Positions 12,612 to 23,700 of a stretch of DNA of 64,000 nt are shown one piece after another. Source of the DNA: Quillaja saponaria (lineage: Eukaryota; Streptophyta; Magnoliopsida; Fabales; Quillajaceae); NCBI GenBank assembly GCA_029379385.1, contig CM055613.1:10744001-10808000 (forward strand). The letters run 5' to 3'. Both the position numbers and the translations under genes were made by a program. The stretch's first letter is position 1, and each line of letters starts with the position of its first letter. The notes beneath the pieces were generated by a model, which did not search any database, was not told the DNA's origin, and worked only from the letters and a program-made list of their open reading frames with translations.

Positions 12612-15600
12612 AACCCAATTCAGATTACATACGGACACACACCTCAAAAAAGAGGACAAAGTTCAAACTTTGTGCTTGCCTTCCCATCTGCAAAATATTC
12701 ATGCATTTATGATTTTTCAACATCTAACTGTAGGTTGAGGATCTCGCACGCTTGTCATTTCAGACAACTCCTGTCTATATTGATGTTGATTATGGTAGAT
12801 CTAAGGTAATATTGTTCTTAAGTATATCTCTTTTAGGTGCATTTCTTATAAAGAGTTTGTATGTTTATTATCTTTCTTTTCTGAAAAAAACGCTCTTTAT
12901 GGTTTAATGTAGGTTACCAATGAAGGACTACAGCAAGGTTACTGCATTATCCCCAGTGAAAAGCGATTTGTTCTTTTATTTACCTTTTTGAAGAAGAATC
13001 TCTCGAAAAAAGTGATGGTCTTTTTCTCTTCATGTAACTCGGTCAAATTCCATGGAGAGCTTCTCAGGTTCATTAATGTGGATTGCCTTGATATACATGG
13101 AAAGCAAAAGCAGCAGAAACGGACAACTACATTTTTTGATTTCTGCAAAGCAGAAAAGGGGATCTTGCTGTGTACTGATGTTGCTGCCCGTGGACTTGAC
13201 ATACCTGCCGTTGTAAGTTTTCTGTCTTCATTAGGACTGGCCTGCGTAATACTTGTTTATATTTTTAGAACATTAAGGTCTCACCTAGTGTCGGAGTGAG
13301 GAATTAAGATTTGGGGGCAAGAGTAATGTTAATATTGAAAAGGCCTTTTTGATGTACCAAAAAAATGAAGAAGAATGATAATAGAAAGTCAAAAAAAGTT
13401 ATTGAATCCTTGTATAAATTAACAATGATTATCTTTTATACTTTTTTAAAAGGGAGAGACCCCGTAGTTTCTTTTCAAATAAAGGAGTAATATGGTCATT
13501 GTATATTAATTTCTTAATATAAACGGAAATAAGTGAAAAAACCATCCACTTTCTTCATATCCACTTGCTTCCTAAAAATTAAAATTAAGGAAAACTAATT
13601 TTATTTTTCTTAGAAATAATTCTTCTAAGAACTAATTATGTTTTTTATCCAAATAAATTAGAAAACAATTTCCACAATCTCTCCTACACAGACACAAATT
13701 CCTTCCTCATTGACACAATTGTTTTGACAACAATAGAGTCCACTTTGCATTATATCTCATCCAAAATCTTATACTTATTATAATACTAAAAAATAGAATA
13801 TCTGAACACGAGCATATATGCATGCATGAGGCTAGTATCTATAAAAAAGGAATAGCCATTATTTATTTATGCAGTAATCTCTGGTTGCTTCTATGTTCTC
13901 TTTCTAATTGAAACTAAGTTTTCATTGTTTGTTTGATTTTGTTAAATAGATTGAAATTAATAAAGTGCTATACACATAAAAAAAAAAAAAAAAAATTAAG
14001 AGAAGACTTCACAAATAGAATGTAATATTTGCTTTGCCCTTTTTTTTTCATTGCGCAATTATTTATATAGAAACACGTGTGGTGCACCCATATGTCACAT
14101 TTGTATTTGGAGCATAGAGCATGACGGTAGTATTTAAACATATATATTGCCCCTTGTTTTTGCCGTTTTAAAAAAAATTCGTATAACCTTTCTCACATGT
14201 AGCACTATGAATGTAAAGAATCATTGTGATATAGAAAGTAATATTTTTGTTGCTTTCAAAAGTGAGCTAGGACATATATAAAGGAGAGAAAGGAGCAAGA
14301 CTTACATTTTAGATGAGACATTCTACCCAAAAAAAAAAATAGAGGCCGAAAAATCAGATATATACTTGACTTTAAGTGGCTGTGGTTTAGCTTCCATTTT
14401 AACATTGAAATATTGTATGTCTGACATGCTTCGCAGTTAGTCATGGTCACACTTGAATATGTAGTATTTTCATATTTTTTTTTTCTCTCTTTTCTACCTG
14501 TAGGATTGGATTGTGCAGTATGATCCTCCTGACGAACCCAAGGTATACTGTCCTGTATTTTTCATTTATTATCAATCCAATCTTATATGTTTTCCTTGGC
14601 ATTCTTGTTCATTCATGTTGAGTATCTATTACCACTTTCAGGAATATATTCATAGAGTTGGTCGAACAGCTCGTGGGGAAGGTGGAAAAGGAAATGCTCT
14701 GCTTTTCTTGATTCCTGAGGAGTTGCAATTTCTTCGCTATTTGAAGGTTCGTTTCCTTTTGACGAGGGGGCAGGTTGTAATATATCAAAGGGAGGCAAAA
14801 CAAAATGAAAAGTCTCACCTCCCATGGCCCCATGGAAGGCACTATAATCATGTGTTTTTATCCCTTAAGGACTATCTAATATTAGACTATTTCAAGTAGT
14901 CAAATTGACCAAGCGCACCACAAAGGCCACACATTCACACATCTAACGGACAAACCCCACTGACAGGGTATAACCAGAGGCATCTAATATAGGAAATCCC
15001 TATCTATGTTGAATTAAGCTTGTAAAATCTGTCAGTTAAGGGTTGTGCATGGAGGATTGTCTTATGGATGTATCATGTAAGACAATTGGGTTCAAAGGTG
15101 GTGTAGCCAGTAGTTATGTTTATCCTTGCTTGTTCTATCTCATTTTTGCATATATCATGTTTACTTCAGGAAGCAAAGGTTCCTGTTAAGGAGTACGCGT
15201 ATGATGTAAAGAAGCTCATAAACATAAAGTCTCACCTGGTATGATCCTTCCTCCCTATCATTTGGTTTAAGACTTCACCTGTAATAACCATTTGCAGCAG
15301 AAATATAAATAGAACTATTTCGATGTGCAGGAGAAGTTGGTGGAAGGCAATTATCATCTGAACCAGTCAGCCAAAGAGGCATATAGATCATACATATTAG
15401 CGTATAATTCACATTCAATGAAGGACATCTTCAACGTTCACCGCCTTGATTTGCAGGTACAGCCTTTCTCCTTACACTGATGACTAATGATAATTATTAG
15501 AATTACTGGTGCCAAATGTCCAAAGCTAGATATTTCTTCGTTTTCTTCTTCTTTTTCTGAGGTTCCATAATCCTATTGATAAGTGTGCAGTAATAATTTA

Positions 15601-16343
15601 AAAAGAGGGACTGTTAAAAGAAATATGCTGCTCATGCTCACTGAAGTTAGTGTACAAGCTTGTCTTGGATTTTTGCATTTCTGATAACCTTTTTAGTCTG
15701 TTTAAGATAACAACTTAACCTGAACAAGTGCAATGTAATTGTCTAACACAGATGTGTTAACATTTTAGTTTGTTATGCTTTTCGTATGAAGTCTCAGCAC
15801 TTCTGTTTCAAGCTTCCAATCCATCTATTAAATTAAAGTAATTCTCATGGAAAGGTGATATGTAAATCAAATACTGTAGCTATACCTTTTATATCAATTT
15901 CCTTTGCATCTCCTTTGCTTTTTGTATGAAGTACTCAGCACCTCTGTATCAAGCTTCAACTCCATGTATTAAAAAAAAAAAAAAAAAAGTAACTCCTCTT
16001 GTAAAGGTGACATGTAAATCAAATACTTTATCTATGTTCTATATATCAATTTCCTTTGCAAACTTTGTTCTTCAATTTTAAGGAATACCTTAAGAAGTTT
16101 TTTTATCAACTTGTAATATACCATGCAACTCAATATAATACTGAATTTGGTGGACTTGGACAGGCTGTTGCAGCTTCATTTTGCTTCTCGAAACCACCGA
16201 AGGTGAATCTGAACATAGATAGCAATGCTTCGAAGTTTAGGAAGAAACCACGTAGAATTGAGGGAAGCAGACATGGATTTACAGAGAGCAATCCCTATGG
16301 ACAGCAGAGAAGTGCAGATAAAGGACAATTTGTGAGGCATTAA
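9614..16343 (+). CDS. DEAD-box ATP-dependent RNA helicase, Has1 type (RH27/RH51-like)
   Basis: This is a predicted nucleolar helicase for pre-rRNA processing and 60S/40S biogenesis, like yeast Has1. Twelve exons: 9614-10021, 10536-10721, 11021-11206, 11758-11841, 12491-12532, 12734-12805, 12913-13212, 14504-14542, 14642-14746, 15170-15238, 15331-15456 and 16164-16343. They encode 598 residues, and every intron is phase 0. Residues 1-105 are Lys/Glu-rich, typical of nucleolar proteins. Motifs in order: Q motif ending near 138, motif I ARTGSGKT (155-162), PTRELAIQ (191-198), GG, TPGR, DEAD (265-268), SAT (296-298), TDVAARGLD in motif V, and HRVGRTARG (443-451). The C-terminus has the Has1 signature [11 protein letters not shown] and a basic tail. 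ATG 9614 is chosen because upstream in-frame codons are non-ATG. Long intron 7 (13213-14503) and introns 5 and 11 carry repeats. RH27 and RH51 cannot be told apart here. Confidence 0.95.
12572..12609 (+). repeat. Poly(C) tract of 38 bases in helicase intron 5
   Basis: An uninterrupted C38 run lies 39 bp after the donor of the intron between exons 5 and 6, following a short C/T-rich lead-in. It could form i-motif or G-quadruplex structures, or its length may be a sequencing or assembly artefact. Confidence 0.9.
13213..14503. other. Long helicase intron 7 with possible old insertion
   Basis: At 1,291 bp this is the longest helicase intron. It contains an A17 run at about 13979-13995 and AT-rich sequence without coding potential. 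The A-run could be the tail of a retroposed element transcribed in the sense direction, but no target-site duplication was found. Confidence 0.4.
15777..16062 (+). repeat. Tandem duplication of ~140 bp in helicase intron 11
   Basis: Two adjacent copies, about 15777-15916 and 15917-16062, share GTATGAAGT, TCAAGCTTC, GTAAATCAAATACT and TATCAATTTCCTTTGCA in the same order. The second copy contains an A18 run where the first has ATTAAATTAAAGTAA. Both copies lie inside the last intron and do not touch splice sites. Confidence 0.85.
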
Positions 16344-16958
16344 CAAAGCCAATATCAGCAAATAATACATGGATTTGCACAAATTTTGCATTTTTTTTTT
16401 TTTTTTTCGGTGGGGTGGGTGGGGGGGGGGGGGGGGGGGGGGTGGGGAGGGGAGGGAGAGATTGGGGAGGGTTGAGATTACCATTTGTTGTTGTTTTGGT
16501 GTTTCATTACTGATGGATTTTATAAACTAATTACAGCAGTTTTAGAACAGTGGATCAAACTGGTCCATTTCTTGATCTGTAAGTCATTTTGCTATATTAA
16601 GCCGTCGTGGTTTTTTTTCTTGACTAAACAGAAGGAGGAACAGGGATGTCGTTCAGATGTTCTTACAAGTCGATGGTTTTGCAAACTCAAGACCTACATG
16701 CTTAAAAGTATTTAACATATTGCATTGTTCACATGATGCGTAACACGGTTGCATAATAATCTCAATTTCATCTCAAAATATATGAAGCTAAAATCAGCAT
16801 AAACAATTCCAACTTAAGAGCAAATTAATTTATGTGATAAATGTGATGATGACAACAAATTAATCCAGTGACATGTTGCCTTCCTACTAAGCTAAGTCCA
16901 AAACAAAAACATTTTTCAACCAGAAAGACCAAAACTTAAATTGCAACTGCTTGATTGA
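16344..16958. other. Convergent 3' region between helicase and phytocyanin
   Basis: The helicase (+) and the phytocyanin (-) converge here, so the 615 bp should hold both 3' UTRs and poly(A) sites. The T/G homopolymer at 16391-16442 would lie in the helicase 3' UTR. No other gene is seen. Confidence 0.7.
16391..16442 (+). repeat. T17 followed by G-rich tract ending in G22
   Basis: Seventeen T are followed by an interrupted G-rich stretch and then 22 uninterrupted G (16421-16442), with more G-rich sequence to about 16470. It begins about 48 bp after the helicase stop. Related T-then-G architecture occurs at 47462-47509. Confidence 0.9.
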
Positions 16959-17659
16959 TCACATAAAAATCACCCCAAAGAAGGGCATAAGCAAAAACAC
17001 CATTGTTGTTAAGCTTGTGGAACTCATGGCTGCTGCTCCACCCTTCTGAGATGAATTCGTGGTCGAGTTTTCATTTTCGGATTGTGGTGGAAGTGCTTGC
17101 TCCAAAACCTTGATGATCATCTTCTGCCCTCTCTCACAATGACCGCTAACACCACTTATGAAATAGAACAAACCAGGTCTTTCAAATTTGAAGACAGTGT
17201 CCCCATTGTTTGAGAAGAATAGGGGATGAACTGATTTGCATTTTTCATACTCTCCTTCTGTCACAACCAAAACTGAGTCTTTCTTGTACTTAAAGTCTAA
17301 GTCCACAAAAAATACAAAAAATAAAAGTAACATTAGAAAATGATTTTTATTAATAATAAATTACGAGAACAATTTCTGTAGATTTTAAAAACAAAAGAAT
17401 GATAAATATTGATTTATTAACATTCAAGAAATATTTGAATAATTTACTCTTGAAAAAAAAAGAAAAGTTACTTACGAACAGTGTCATCAATTTTGAATCT
17501 GTTCTTGGATGCCCACTGGTTGTAAAACTGGTCATCATTTTTTGACTTGGGAACAACCCAGCCATTGTCACCACCAACTTGAAATTCAGAGCAAGTTACA
17601 AGGAAGGAATGAGAGAAAGACAAAAGAATCAAGCAGAGGAATGTTTGGCAGGAAGCCAT
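16959..17659 (-). CDS. Early nodulin-like protein (phytocyanin domain, probably GPI-anchored)
   Basis: Two exons, 17659-17476 and 17296-16959, join in phase 1 to 173 residues. Residues 1-24 form a signal peptide, and the mature start is near EFQVGG. The phytocyanin domain (about 25-126) ends with the family block YFISGVSGHCERGQK. Cys in YEKCKS and in GHC should form the conserved disulfide. Of the blue-copper ligands only the His of GHC is evident. The upstream His and the Cys ligand (here Ser in FISG) are absent, as usual in early-nodulin-like proteins, so it probably binds no copper. After an Asn/Ser-rich spacer the C-terminus is hydrophobic (MVFLLMPFFGVIFM), as expected of a GPI signal. 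ENODL proteins are cell-surface arabinogalactan-type proteins; the specific role is unknown. A TATA box lies just upstream. Confidence 0.92.
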
Positions 17660-17707
17660 ATTTGCTTCTGTTTTTTTTCAGTATGTGTAGAGAGAAATGG
17701 TGTGTTT

Positions 17708-17715
17708 CTATATAT
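17708..17715 (-). promoter_or_regulatory. TATA box of the phytocyanin gene
   Basis: On the minus strand CATATATAG lies about 50 bp upstream of the phytocyanin ATG. That spacing would give a short 5' UTR of roughly 20 nt. Assigned by motif and position only. Confidence 0.5.
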
Positions 17716-18989
17716 GGTTACTTAAGTTGGACTTAAAAAGAGAGTTGAAGTTGAAGTTTGTTACCAAGGAGGAGAGGGAGGATTTTCAGGAGTGAGATTT
17801 GGAGGAAGTGGGTTTTGTTGGAGGTAACCGTTAATCAAAAGCCTATCTTTGACTTGGTATAGCAAATTCATATAATTTTTTGTTTTCTATTTCTTGTACT
17901 TTTTAACTATTTTCCTTGTAAATCTCAAATGAAATATTTTGTGTACTTTTTTTCTTTCTTTGGTGCTTCAAAAATATTTTTTCTCTTATTATTATTATTA
18001 TTTTTGGAACATAAATGCTTAATATTTAGAAGAAGTTTTTGAATACAAATATTTTCCAATAAAAATTTCGTGTAAATTTTTTTCTTTGAAAGGTGAAATC
18101 TACATTTAAGGAAGTATTCCATATTAAACATAAGGATCCCATTTTATAGGATAGAGTAAAGCCTACCAGTTCCACTTTCTATTATTTATTTCAAAGATAA
18201 GGGGAATTTATTAATCATAAATCAAAACATATGATGATGTTCTCAAACATGAGAAGATGATAAGTTTGATTGGGTAAGACTTAATAAAGCTCATAAGCAT
18301 CTTTTACTCATTATATATAAATCAATTTTTGGAATGATTATGAGAGAAATTACCCTCCAACTCCTTCAGGTTTGGTTCGGAATTTAGGATTTACGTACCT
18401 CTTGAGAAATTTTTAAGTTTGTTTGGGTTTGCCAAATTTTAATTGGATAAATAAAAACAAATTCTCATCTGTATGTGAATGATACTTTTTAAGAATACAT
18501 GCAATTTTTTCAAAACTATCATTGCACTAATATATACAATATTGTATCAAGAATTATATACTTCAAAAAAAAAAAAAAAATCTCAATTTACTCATAATAA
18601 TATTAATAACAATTTCGAAATAGCATTACAATTCAATGTTAGTACAAAAATTATGATCTTAATAAAAGATTATTTACATATAATTTCTTGATGTCATGTG
18701 TAAGTGAGAGAAAATAATTATCCTTCTCACTGAAAAATTTCCCCAATCTTCAACTTATTTTTAGTATTTAATTCATCAATTTTCATTAATTCCTCAAGCA
18801 AACTTTTTTTTTTTTTTGTTGTTGTTGTCTCTCACACAAGTGCCATCATTTTCAACCATTAAACCATCACAAACAACTTTTTCTTCATTTATGATATCGG
18901 CTTCACCTGTATAATTATTACAAATCTCATTTTCCTCAAGGAATACAATATAATTGTTCTATTCTAAACCCAAATGTAAACTAATCTCA

Positions 18990-19765
18990 TACATTTAAAA
19001 TTGAGAATTTCAATTTCAAATTAAATACATTCATAAACCTTACAAAAACATGAACACAATAAAATTAAATATTTTAGGAACAAAAAATTGATGACAAAAG
19101 TACGAATTAAAGGAAACATAGAAACTTTGTAAATTTATATGGAGATCAAATGACATAAATAGAAGTGACTTGTTCAGACGTTGTGCAGTTGGTGTCGAAA
19201 AGGAAGTGATCGGCGAATCAAAGGTGATAGAGGAACGAGAGTTGCAGAGGAGACATCTCAGGTTGGAACTAAGAATGAAGGGGAGATGAAGGGAGATGGA
19301 GACTATTAGATTTGGTTTGGTAATACTTTTTGGAATGAAAAGCATAAGTTAATTTTTATGTTTGTCAAAAAAAGACAGTACTTTTACTATGAGCTTTTAA
19401 AGTAATGAATATTTTTAAAAGTATATGGTGTCTGTTCTAAAATTTTTTAAATATTAATATAACCTTAACTTTTAATGAAATCTTATATTTATTCTTTGAT
19501 TAATTATGTTTTTCGAGTTCCAGCTCTTTTTTAATTATCAATTTAAATTTTTGGAGTAGTTTTGCAATAAATTTACTAAGCACTAATTTTGTGGCTTGTA
19601 CTTATTAACAACAACTTTTATATTATTTTACCAAACACTACTACTGTGACTTTTGAAAAACAATTCTAATTAGAGAGCCAGATTTACACAATACTTCTTA
19701 AAAAGTCACAATATTATCAAACTAAATCTTAGATTCAAGAAGAGAGTTGTGTTACTCTGTATTAA
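18990..19765 (+). repeat. Dispersed repeat, copy 1 (interrupted by a MITE)
   Basis: The sequence from GAGAATTTC near 19003 through AAATTAAAT, CATGAACACAAT and GGAACAAAAAATTGATG to GAATCAAAGGTGA matches 43918-44200 in the same order and strand, with many substitutions. Similarity resumes after the MITE at 19732 (GATTCAAGAAGAGAGTTG). Neither copy has an intact frame. Family unknown; outer boundaries are approximate. Confidence 0.7.
19306..19731. mobile_element. Tourist/PIF-Harbinger-like MITE, ~420 bp
   Basis: The element at 19309-19728 starts GATTTGGTTTGGTAATA and ends TATTATCAAACTAAATC, imperfect terminal inverted repeats. TTA flanks both ends (19306-19308 and 19729-19731). A TTA/TAA three-base duplication with TTTGGT-type termini fits the PIF/Harbinger superfamily. 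It has no coding capacity. Comparison with the repeat copy near 44.26 kb shows what looks like the empty site. Confidence 0.75.
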
Positions 19766-20701
19766 GAGTAGGTAAGTCCCAAATGAGTAAACAATATAAA
19801 TACCTCAGGTCAAGAATATGCTTCCCAGGTTTATGGGGTAAAAAATACTGAAAATATTCTCATGAAAAAATAGTTAGCCCAAAAAAATCCTTATTTTAAA
19901 TAAAAGAGAAAATCTTTTTTATTAACCAAACCATACACCCCTTAAATAAATAAAAAATAAATAAAAAACTAAAAATAGCATAGAGGACTCCAAGGAATAA
20001 AACCCCACTAGAGGTAGGCTGGTTTGAACTTAAGAATTTAATATTTATGAGGTATATTTTTGTACTAACAACAAAGTTGGGTTTATAATCAATGTTTTAT
20101 GACTTAGATTGATTTGAATGGTTGAATAGATTGGATTGTTGTCTGAATATAATTTTGAGCTGAATTAGTTATGAAGCTCAAAAAAACGATTGGATTGCTC
20201 ATGTTCAAAAAAATCCAAAAGTTCGCTTGACTCGATAATTTTTTAAGATACAATCATTCAAATTTTCTGAAAAATAAAAGAAATGGAAAATAAAATAGAA
20301 GATAGAAATTTGTGGTGGACTATTTTTCTTTTCTCTTTTGTCTTGATTTATATTTTTTGTTTATTAATTTAATTTAATTCTTATGATATTAAATTATTGT
20401 ATAGGTACTTAAAAAATTTATATTTTATATAAAAATATATAAAATAATAATGTATTTAATTATAAGATCAGCCGGGTTAATTTAGCTGAACCCAACATTT
20501 GAACCGGTTATCCCAGACCTGAAACTTCCAGCTCCAGGTCAGTTTCGGGGGCTGATTTTAAAACACATTCTGCACAGATTATTATACAAGATTCATCACA
20601 CGTCGTAGAATAGAAACCGGCAACGAGGCTTCGACTTCGACTTCGAGCTTAGCTCGTTTGCTTGTAATCGAAACTGTGGAATCCATTTCTAAATTGGTCG
20701 T

Positions 20702-23700
20702 ATGGCTCAAGATTCGGAGAAGAGGTTCCTGTCTATAATGGACAAACTCTTTCATGCTCCAAAATCCATTCCACATTCTTCAAGGTTCATCTTTTTCTTA
20801 TTCTTTGTTTTTTGCCCTAAATTTTATATTCCTTTTTTTGTTTGGTAAGAGAGAAAATCCAAAAAGCAAGATAATGGTAGAAGATTTTTAGTCTTATAGT
20901 TCTGTTCTTATTGTTGGAGTTGATACTGATAGAAAGTATGATGGGAACACCCAATGCACTGTTTCCCATAATGTCCTAAATAATCAGAGAAATTAGTTAG
21001 CCAAACTTTCACATTTTTTCCTGGAATTTGGGAAGTGTATATTCAACTTGACAAAACGGATGAGCTTTAATTCCTAAATATTAGTGGGAAATTCTTTTTA
21101 AGGATTTCGGATGTCCGAATCTTGTGTTTGCAATCACATACATTAACATTTTCACTTTATTTTGTTTAAAGAGAGTTCGGAAGTTAATGTATAAGTCATT
21201 TCTATTGGGTTTATTCTGATTTTATCTGATTGTAATTATATATGTATGCACTTTTCAGATCCCTCCATGAATTCGTCTTTAGTTATTCTTAATCCAAATT
21301 ACAGCTTTTCCCTTGTATATCTAAATGTATCCCAATTTGTTAGCTAAGATAGGGTTCATTGTTACCTATATATTTTTTTTAATGTAGTTCATCTGGAGAA
21401 CAACAGTCGACAGGCAAAAAACGTTCGAGGCAGTTGTCTGCATTAGGGCTACTTGGAACAAATTCAAGAGGGAATTCTGTCGAGGGACAGCAGCTCTTAC
21501 CAGCTCCATCTGGATCTCCTCAAGCTCCATTGTGCAGACCATGGGACCGTGGAGATTTTATCAGAAGATTAGCCACATTCAAATCCATGACATGGTTTGC
21601 TAAACCTGAGGTTCAATCTAGTTATCCTCATAACCATAAATATTTCCTTCTTTTTTCTCTTTTCGTATTATTTGTTTTCCGTCTTTTAGTTTCTATATCA
21701 TCTCTATTTATTTAGTTTAAATTTTGTTCTTGCGACCTTTGCTTTCCTATTAGGGTATGTTTGTCACCCAGAAATAACTGGGGAGAATGAAAATTTGGTA
21801 AAAATTGTAGCTTTATAGTGCTTAAAGTTAGAATACCATTTGAATGTTGCCAATGACCTTTGGGTCTAACCACACGTCCTTCCTTTTATTTAAGAATAAG
21901 GGTGGAGGGTAATTGCATGCTGTAGCCTATAACTTGTCGGGTATGTGTGTAGTTTACCAATAAAAAAGAGAGTAGCATTTGAAGGTGAGATTTCTGGTCT
22001 AGATTGGTATCTGAATGAAAAGGAAGCCTTTGTAAACAGGGATTCTTGGAATGCTATAGTTTGAATTTTCGGTTTTTTGTTGTGTTGACTATTGAGGGTT
22101 TGTTTATTTGATTCCCAATGCTTTCTAGTGAGAGGTGGTGTTGCATACTAAAAAAAATTGAACTTTTATGGCTAAATTTTCTCTTATTGAAACCCCTGTC
22201 CTCTAAATTCAATATGATGTGATACTTATAAAAAACAAATTTCAATATGATGTGATACTTATAAAAAATAAATTCAATATGCTGAGATCGCATCATATGT
22301 TAAGCCCTATATCATGTACAGTTAAAGAGGTAGATGTTGAATAGAACAAAATGATTTGGAGCATGTCTGAATGGACTTTTTGAAGTTCCTAAAATCTGAA
22401 CAGTCTCTCTCTAGCCTCTGGATTGCAAGCATTTCTGTTCAAAGAGGGACTTCTGTATGAGTAACAGAAAGTCCGTGAAGGTCGTGATTGTTTTTCTAGT
22501 AATCATGAAGAATCTCAAGAATTGTATAACCTAAATTTTACCTAGTCGATAGACTTACTAAGGATCTAAAAATATCTTTTGAGGATAGTGTCCTATGGCA
22601 GATCATGAGTCATTGAAGAAAATATGTAGAACCTCTTCAACCTCTTGAATCTTCCCTCATTGAGAACAACTACATCGTCCATATGATTCTGTTCTGTACT
22701 TGTATTCTATCACTAGTATCCTTTTGGCCTATTCTAGACCTATTTCTCTTTGTTTTCTCAATTTTGAATATATAATGGTCTTTATCAAGAATTAAGTTTT
22801 GGAGTATTTGATCATAACTATCCCAATATTTGCAGGTAGTAAGTGCTGTAAATTGTGCTAGAAGGGGTTGGATCAATGTAGATATGGACACTATAGCTTG
22901 TGAAGCATGTGGGGCACGTCTATTTTTCTCTACACCAGCATCTTGGGCTCAACAGCAAGGCATGGCTCTATATTCTTTATATCTTGCACCCAGTGAATTG
23001 ATGCTGTAAATATCACAAGCTCTTTAGTTATATCGATATCTGAACTGTGGTAATTTCTGTGTTTTGTTCAGTGGAGAAGGCGGCTTTGGTGTTTAGCTTG
23101 AAACTGGATAATGGACACAAATTACTTTGCCCATGGGTTGACAATGCCTGTGATGAAACAGTGGCACACTTTCCACCTACTCCTTCTCCAGTCTTGGTTG
23201 ATAGTTTTAGAGAACGTTGTTCTGCTCTCTTACAACTATCAGCTCTTCCCCAGATTTCATCTTCAGCCATAAATTACGTGAGAACCCCACTACTGGAAAA
23301 ATTTCTTGGACAATCTTCAATACAGGAGTGCGGCAATGGATCTGAAAAGAATCGTGAATCAGAACAGTTTGGCAATGAACATGAAAAGGATTCAGCAAAA
23401 TTGTATTATCAGGTCTGACATTAGTTCCTATAAATTTATCCAACTTCTGTTATGAATCTGTAGGGAAAAAAATAATTGACATTTATTCTCAGGTAATTTT
23501 TAACATTTTTTTTTCTTTTTTCCTTTAAATGATGAATATAGTGAAAACGAGCAACACAGTGATCATCTACCCATTTCTTGTACTTTCATGGAAAACGTCT
23601 GACATACTTTAATGTTGTGTTCATTCTTGATGATGTTTTAAAACATTTGCAGGCTCAAAAGCTTTTAAGTTTATATGGTTGGGAACCTCGTCCACTTCCG

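Larger units (their letters stand above)
17660..20701. other. Intergenic DNA with dispersed repeat and MITE
   Basis: The flanking phytocyanin and zinc-finger genes diverge. The stretch is AT-rich and has no supportable gene. It contains a dispersed repeat from about 18.99 kb that is interrupted by a MITE (19306-19731). The last 250 bp before 20702 become less AT-rich and probably hold the zinc-finger gene promoter and 5' UTR. Confidence 0.6.

Noticed and set aside
12535..12738. Proline-rich frame across the C38 tract
   Set aside because: Product of the homopolymer in an intron.
16176..16484. Minus-strand Pro-rich frame near 16.4 kb
   Set aside because: Product of the G-rich tract and antisense of helicase exon 12.
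23005..23010. GT donor (GTAAAT) as an alternative end of zinc-finger exon 3
   Set aside because: It would break the reading frame into exon 4; the GC donor at 22960 keeps it.
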